From the NCBI RefSeq assembly GCF_033958435.1, contig NC_134152.1:15920001-15984000 (forward strand): a stretch of DNA of 64,000 nt, written 5' to 3'. Both the position numbers and the translations under genes were made by a program. The stretch is from Carettochelys insculpta (lineage: Eukaryota > Chordata > Testudines > Carettochelyidae). Below are positions 58,879 through 64,000 of this stretch, piece after piece. Position 1 is the first letter of the stretch. Every line of letters begins with the position of its first letter. The notes beneath the pieces were generated by a model, which was not told where the DNA came from, made no database searches, and saw nothing but the letters and a program-made list of their open reading frames with translations.

Positions 58879-59625
58879 GTGCCTACAGGAATGAGCCTGG
58901 TGCAGCAACAGCAGCAGATGGTTGTCCTGCTGGCTAGCACCAGCGGAGTGGGCATCCTGCTGGCCGCAGTGAAGGTGGCTGCCCAGCAGCTCCTGGCAGG
59001 GGAGCCCCCTCCAGGGGCAGAAGGGGACGCCAGACCATCAGGCCCTCATGGCTTCCCCCCTACCAACATGGCCTGCTGGCTCTGGAGCCACCCTACCAGC
59101 TTTGAGTGGTGGAAGCAACTCCTCATGGGGGAGTGGGACAAGGACCAATGGCACCGGAATTTCCAGATGAGGCAGCAGACCTTCTTGGAGCTCTGCCAGG
59201 GGGCTGACCCATGCCTTGAGACACCAGGACACCTGAATGCAGTGCCCTCCCCATCGAGAAGAGGGTCACAATAGCTGTCTGGAAGCTGGTGACTCCAGAC
59301 AGCTACTGCTCCGTGGGACACCAATTCAGCGTGTGCAAGGCCACAGCTGGGGCTGGCGTCATGGAGGTAAGGAGGTCCGGGCACGCAACCATGGTTGGGT
59401 GGAGAGCCTGGGGTGGGCTGGGCACAACCCGTACACCCTCACAGGTGCCTATGTCCTCTCCCTGCAGGTTGTCCATGCCCTGAACACCCTGTTCCTGCAG
59501 TGGGTCATCCTCACCAGGGGGCTGGACATAGCCATCGTGGGCTTCGCTGCACTGGGGTTCCTGAATTGCTTCGGGGCTGGCAATGGGACCCACATATCCA
59601 TCTGTGCCCCAGAGCACAGTAGAGG
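58879..59625 (+). pseudogene. Harbinger DDE transposase, frameshifted and truncated
   Basis: The first frame (58879-59271) has WWKQLLMGEWDKDQWHRNFQ and QQTFLELCQ, the N-terminal Harbinger transposase region. Homology then shifts frame (KRVTIAVWKLVTPDSYCSVG and HQFSVCKATAGAGVMEV near 59265-59370) and again into VVHALNTLFLQWVI, LDIAIVGFAALGF and GNGTHISICAPEH. The last segment corresponds to the DGTHI motif, but the catalytic aspartate is asparagine (AAT at 59582-59584). It ends at 59625, where CR1 begins, so the rest of the DDE domain is missing. A HARBI1-like host gene is excluded by the decay and by the TIR context. Confidence 0.75.
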
Positions 59626-59627
59626 AC

Positions 59628-60833
59628 AATTTACAGAATCACAGGGCTGGAAGGGACCTCAGGAGGTCATCTAGTCGAGCCCCCTGCTTCAAGCAGGATC
59701 AACCCCCACTAAGTCATCCCAGCCAGGACCTTGTCCAGCTGGGACTCAAAAACCTCAAGGGATGGAGAATCCACCACCTCTCTAGGCAACACATTCCAAT
59801 GCTTCACCACCCACCCGGTGAAGTAGTTTTTCCTAATATCTAACCTGCACCTTTCCCTGTTCAACTTCTGACCATTACTCCTTGTTCTGCCATCTGACAC
59901 CACTGAGAACAGTTTCTCACCCTCCCTCTTAGAGCTCCCCTTCAGGAAGTTGAAGGCTGCCATTAAATCACCTCTAAGTCTTCTCTTCTGTAAACTAAAC
60001 AAGCCCAAATCCATCAGCCTATCCTCATAGGTCTTGTGCTCCAGACCCTTAATCATCTTTGTTGCCCTTTGCTGAACCTGCTCCAGCAAATCCACATCCT
60101 TTTTATACTGGGGGGCCCAAAACTGGACACAATATTCCAGATGTGGCCTCACCAGTGCTGAATAAAGAGGAATAACTACTTCTCTGGATCTGCTCGAAGT
60201 GCTCCTCCTAATGCACCCTAGTATGCCGTTAACCTTCTTGGCTACAAGGGCACACTCATATCCAGCCTTTCATCCACCATAACCCCCTACGTCCCTTTCC
60301 GTCGTACTGTTGTTGAGCCAGTCGGTCCCCAGCCTGTAACAATGTTTGGGATTCTTCCGCCCCAGGTGCAGGACTCTACACTTCTCCTTATTGAACCGCA
60401 TCAGATTTCTTTTGGTCCAGTCCTCCAATTTATCCAGGTCCCTCTGGATTCTCTCTCTACGCTCCAACATATGTACCTCTCCTCCTATTTTTTTTGTCAC
60501 CTGCAAACTTGCTGAGGGTGCAATCCAGTCCCTCATCCAGGTCATGAATGAAGATGTTGAATAACACCGGCCCCAGAACTGAGCCTTGCGGCACTCCGCT
60601 TGAAACAGACTGCCATCCAGATATTGAGCTATTGACCACTACCCGTTGGGCCTGACCACCAAGCCATCTTTCTATCCATCTTATAATTCAAGGATCCAAT
60701 CCATATTTCCTTAATTTATGGACAAGAATGTTGTGGGAGACCATATCAAAAGCCTCGCTGAAGTCAAGGTATATTGCATCCACTGACTTCCCCATGTCCA
60801 CAGAGCTTGTTACCTCGTTATAGAAAATAGCCA
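59628..60833 (-). mobile_element. CR1 LINE inserted in the Harbinger transposase
   Basis: The 3' end starts with CAGAATCACAGGGCTGGAAG. The minus strand gives ORF2 pieces: C-terminal block 60152-59709 ([20 protein letters not shown], intact for 147 codons), the [20 protein letters not shown] motif (60600-60540), the FAGDKK variant of FADDTK, and VDAIYLDFSEAFD (60800-60760). The 5' truncation point is about 60833, in the fingers/palm region of RT. It is the best-preserved CR1 copy here, and it post-dates the Harbinger element. Confidence 0.9.
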
Positions 60834-60835
60834 TG

Positions 60836-61684
60836 AGTACCAACCCTTGCCGTGTGGTGCTGTCTGTGGGAGTGGGTGCTGATGGACACTGACGGCCATG
60901 CTGCTGTCCCGGGGCCATTGTCTAGCTGGGCCTGGGCAGGCTGGGGTCTACCATGGGTGTGTGGGGTCCCCGGTTGTGTACTATGCCCCAGCTCCATGAC
61001 TCGGAGTATGTAACCTGAGGGTCCACCGCCAAGGTCAGGGGATGCCCTTCGGGCGGATGCCCTGCTGGAGGTGTGGGAGGGGAAGTCAATGACCAGCTCC
61101 CTCTCCTCACTGGACCACTCTGCTGCCTTGATGCCCAGCTCCGGCCCTGGGGGTGTGGGGCTGGCCTCGAGTCTCGGCTCCTGCTCTGTGACCTGCTGGG
61201 TCTCCTCGGCTGTGGAGTGGAGGATGGCCAGCGGGGAGGAGATGTGCCAGGGGCCCAGGATGGCACTGAGCTCCCAGTAATAGGGGCAAGCGGCGGGGGT
61301 GGCCCTCAACCAGCTGGCTGAGTCCCGAGCCCTGGCATAACCCTGCCACAACTCCTTTACCTTGTTCCTGGCATGGTCACGAGTTCAGGAAGGGTGACCT
61401 TGGGTGGTCAGGCCCTCGGCCAGCTGAGCCAATGCAGCCACATTCTGCTGCTTGCTCCCCATTATGCAGAGCACCTCCTCCTCATCCCAGTGGCCTAGCA
61501 GGTCGTGGAGCTCAGCGTCAATCCAGGAGGGGCCCCGCTTCTTCCCCCCGCCACCCTCGGCTGGACCCTTGCAAGCCCCGTGCGTGCGCAGAGGGGGAGC
61601 TCTGGGGCTTCTGATCTGCCCGGGTGCTGGCCATGCCACTCTCAGCTCTGCCGGGGTTTGTGCTGAGGTGTTCAGGGGCAGCAT
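60836..61684 (-). pseudogene. Harbinger-associated Myb/SANT-like protein, decayed
   Basis: Minus-strand frames 61684-61385 and 61351-60836 encode a Myb/SANT or trihelix-type DNA-binding module (SWIDAELHDLLGHWDEEEVL, then ARNKVKELWQGYARARD after a frame break). A Pro/Glu-rich tail follows (EERELVIDFPSH). The frame break lies near 61370. In Harbinger elements this partner protein binds the transposon ends and brings the transposase to the nucleus. Its position opposite the transposase gene within common TIRs supports the assignment. Confidence 0.68.
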
Positions 61685-61825
61685 GTGTTTTTCCTGTCTG
61701 TGCAGCTTTAAGAGCCACTATGTGCACAGGCCAGAGAGCCCTGCAGGGGCTGGACAGCACGTCTCCGTGTCCCACGTGATTGCCACCATTGCGGACCCCG
61801 GTATTTCGAAGTAGCGGGACACTGA

Positions 61826-62453
61826 AGCTGCGTCTACACGTGCACGCTACTTCGAAGTAGCGGCACCAACTTCGACGTTAGGCGGCGAGACGTCGAAGTC
61901 GCTAACCTCATGAGGAGATAGGAATAGCGCCCTACTTCGACGTTCAACATCGAAGTAGGGACCGTGTAGACGATCCGCGTCCCGCAACGTCGAAATTGCT
62001 GGGTCCTCCATGGCGGCCATCAGCTGGGGGGTTGAGAGATGCTCTCTCTCCAGCCCCTGCGGGGCTCTATGGTCACTGTGGGCAGCAGCCCTTAGCCCAG
62101 GGCTTCTGGCTGCTTCTGCGGCAGCTGGGGATCTATGCTGCAGGCACAGGGTCTGCAACCAGTCGTCAGCTCTGTGTATCTTGTGTTGTTTAGTGCAACT
62201 GTGTCTGGGAGGGGCCCTTTAAGGGAGCGGCTTGCTGTTGAGTCCGCCCTGTGACCCTGTCTGCAGCTGTGCCTGGCATCCCTATTTCGATGTGTGCTAC
62301 TTTGACGTGTAGACGTTCCCTCGCTGCGCCTATTTCGATGTTGGGCTGAGCAACGTCGAAGTTGAACATCGACGTTGCCGGCCCTGGAGGACGTGTAGAC
62401 ATTATTCATCGAAATAGACTATTTCGATGTTGGCTGCACGTGTAGACGTAGCC
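61826..62453. mobile_element. Nested Harbinger-type MITE (628 bp)
   Basis: TIRs AGCTGCGTCTACACGTGCA and the inverse TGCACGTGTAGACGTAGCC. The flanks are TGA at 61823-61825 and 62454-62456, a 3-bp target duplication. The arms contain repeated TTCGAAGTAG/TTTCGATGTT words. It is inserted in the right arm of the larger Harbinger element. Confidence 0.75.
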
Positions 62454-62899
62454 TGAGTGTCTACATGCGTCCTTTCTCAGTGTTAGATGTCGAAGTAGTG
62501 CACTATTCCCATTTCCTTATTGGGATAGCAATTTCATCGTCTCTGCACCTAATGTCGATTTCAATGTGAAAGTAGCACATGGCGGGTGTAGATGCGACAT
62601 GCACTACTTTGATGCTGTGTCCTCTATTTCAAAGTAGCAGGCTAGTGTAGATGTGGCTTAATATGCCTTCACTAACCATGAACCAAAATGGGCTTCCAAA
62701 TGCCTCTTCAAAGTGAGTATAGTTATCATTTGAGTTATACAGAAGGAACTACTCCTGTTGAAGACCATCTTGTAGAAAGTTTCAAATGTTTAGAAGTACA
62801 AATTAAGCTACAATCACAATGTCTTGATTTTTCATGTCTATATTCTTTAAAATGTGGTTTTCAAGAGGGCAAAGTCCTCAAACCTATGAATGGATTAAA

Positions 62900-63335
62900 G
62901 ATAACACTGAAAATAAGATTAGTAGTAGTAGTAGTAGTAGTAACATCCTTCAGTCTGCGTAGACTATGGATCACACCCTTCGTAGTTCCATTTGGGATCA
63001 TCATTTGCAGCATCGACTGTGACTGTGAAGCCCCACACGAGAGTGACAGTCCTTGCTGCATCTGTTGCATGTGTAATGGGTATCTGGCAGGTCCTTGCTG
63101 TGCTTTCTGTGGGCTCGCTTCTCCTCTGCTAGCTGTCTGATCCTCATCTCATCCTTCTGAAGGCCCTTGTGTAGTTCCTGCCTCCATCTGCTGCGATCGT
63201 CTGCCAGCTCCTCCCAGCTGTCCGGCTCGATGTCTACCTCTCTGAGGTCCCTCTTGCCCTTGCTTAGCTACCTCCAAAGCCCCTGCCATGAATCCGTTCC
63301 TGTGTGCTTCATTTTGTACCCTAAATAAAAACAAT
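62900..63335 (-). mobile_element. 3' end of a non-LTR retrotransposon with (CTA)n tail
   Basis: On the minus strand a frame gives WEELADDRSRWRQELHKGLQ, then a C2H2-like finger (YTCNRCSKDCHSRVGLHSHS), as found at the C-terminus of some vertebrate LINE ORF2 proteins. The fragment ends in a trinucleotide run (plus-strand AGT repeats at 62920-62941). The family was not pinned down. Confidence 0.55.
62920..62941. repeat. (AGT)n microsatellite / LINE tail
   Basis: About seven AGT units, placed at the 3' end of the antisense LINE fragment and likely its terminal repeat. Confidence 0.85.
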
Positions 63336-63339
63336 TAAG

Positions 63340-64000
63340 CTCTCAAAAAGCGTCTTTATTGCTTGCGTTGCACAAGATAGGCAGAGGGTTTACAGGCCAG
63401 CACACATCATACAGAGGGCACTTCCTTAATAGCAACAGATGTGACTGTTACATCACTGTCTGATCATTCATAAAGCTGTTTTCAAAGTCTCCTTGATTAG
63501 CAGTGCCCCTCGCTGTGCTCTCCTTATTGCTCTGGTGTCTGGCTGCTCATAATTAGTGGCTAGATGATCTGCTTTGGCCCTCCAGCTTGACATGAAATTT
63601 TCCCCCTTGCTTTCAGATAAACTTTGGAGCAGACAGCAGGTTGCTACCATGAGGAGAATGTTGCTTTCACTGAGGTCTGAATCTGGAGGGTCCTGAACCT
63701 GGCTTTAAAATGGCAATTTTCTGGTCTTGGAAGAAAGTTCCATTCTGCAACTTTTTCAACAGACCAGAGTTCCTAAAGATGTACTCGTCATGCATTTTTC
63801 CACAACCATCCCATGCTGATGTCAGTAAAACACCTCTTGTGATCACCAACACCTGCAACACCATCAAAGTGCCTCTTGTAATTTATGTACTCTGTGGCAG
63901 GGTGGTCTGGTACCAAGATAGGGATGTATGTTCCATCTAGCTGCAGTTAGGGAACCCGATCATGTCCAAACCATCCATTATGTCCTGAATGTTTCCCAGA
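63340..64000 (-). pseudogene. Second Harbinger transposase remnant, runs off the right edge
   Basis: Minus strand from 64000: LDGTYIPILVPDHPATEYIN at about 63945-63885, containing the first catalytic aspartate. Then FTDISMGW (second aspartate region, another frame) and HDEYIFRNSGLLKKLQNGTF at 63800-63740. Frameshifts separate them. Unlike the copy at 58879, the DGTYI aspartate is retained. The N-terminal part lies beyond the window. Sequence from 63340 to 63660 may be its non-coding 3' flank. Confidence 0.68.

Larger units (their letters stand above)
58521..62658. mobile_element. Harbinger DNA transposon complex, decayed and nested
   Basis: Outer TIRs are TGGTTACATCTACA at 58521 and the inverse TGTAGATGTGGCT ending at 62658. 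Both are flanked by TAA (58518-58520 and 62659-62661), the 3-bp target duplication of PIF/Harbinger. Inside are a transposase-related frame on plus and a Myb/SANT-like frame on minus, the standard two-gene Harbinger layout. The transposase is cut by a CR1 copy and the right arm by a MITE, so the complex is no longer autonomous. Confidence 0.78.

Noticed and set aside
59709..60152. A 147-codon open frame as an independent gene
   Set aside because: It is the C-terminal part of CR1 ORF2, explained by the LINE insertion.
1..64000. CRISPR arrays, bacterial operons, tRNA or rRNA genes
   Set aside because: None seen; no regularly spaced direct repeats with unique spacers, and no cloverleaf with intact promoter boxes.

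Overview
The window looks like intron-rich, transposon-saturated DNA from a reptile, most likely a turtle. The evidence is many CR1 LINE copies with the typical sauropsid 3' end, DIRS tyrosine-recombinase retrotransposons, a Penelope-like element (PLE), Harbinger-type DNA transposons with their short non-autonomous relatives, and L1- and Ty3/gypsy-like fossils. There is no bacterial gene organisation. The lineage call rests on recognised repeat families, not on a marker gene.

One host gene is supported, on the + strand. Three exons (20380-20569, 39203-39393 and the terminal exon from 55977 with stop at 56027-56029) have canonical splice sites and matching phases (2/2 and 1/1). They encode a charged, lysine/glutamate-rich C-terminus of a protein I do not recognise. 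The introns are about 18.6 and 16.6 kb and are filled with mobile elements. Upstream exons are probably outside the window, and undetected small exons are possible.

Layout: 1-5.4 kb holds a Harbinger MITE and a CR1 copy. 5.4-6.75 kb is a decayed gypsy element on the minus strand whose integrase lies upstream of its reverse transcriptase. 6.75-15.5 kb is an old, decayed DIRS copy split by a much better preserved 6.1 kb DIRS element (7516-13588) and by a PLE-end fragment. 15-20 kb has LTR-like sequence and several PLE ends. 20-39 kb contains exon 1, CR1, a microsatellite cluster, a probable solo LTR, palindromic Harbinger-type foldbacks, a TIR element with a nested MITE, and an L1-like fossil. 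39-56 kb contains exon 2, two more degraded DIRS copies, the 3' half of a PLE with a GIY-YIG endonuclease, and further CR1. 56-64 kb contains the last exon and 3' UTR, an unclassified repeat block, a nested Harbinger complex (58521-62658) with transposase and Myb-like genes invaded by CR1 and a MITE, a LINE 3' end, and a second Harbinger transposase running off the right edge.

The most interesting signals are these. (1) Hammerhead-ribozyme-like cores lie in the PLE 3' end and in several dispersed PLE-end fragments. (2) The young DIRS element has termini whose sequence is mirrored in an internal complementary region. It also has a single 1736-codon open frame that passes in the wrong frame through two stretches where other DIRS domains are encoded. 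(3) One DIRS element has inserted into another. (4) The gypsy fossil has the inverted IN-RT domain order known from Gmr1-like elements.
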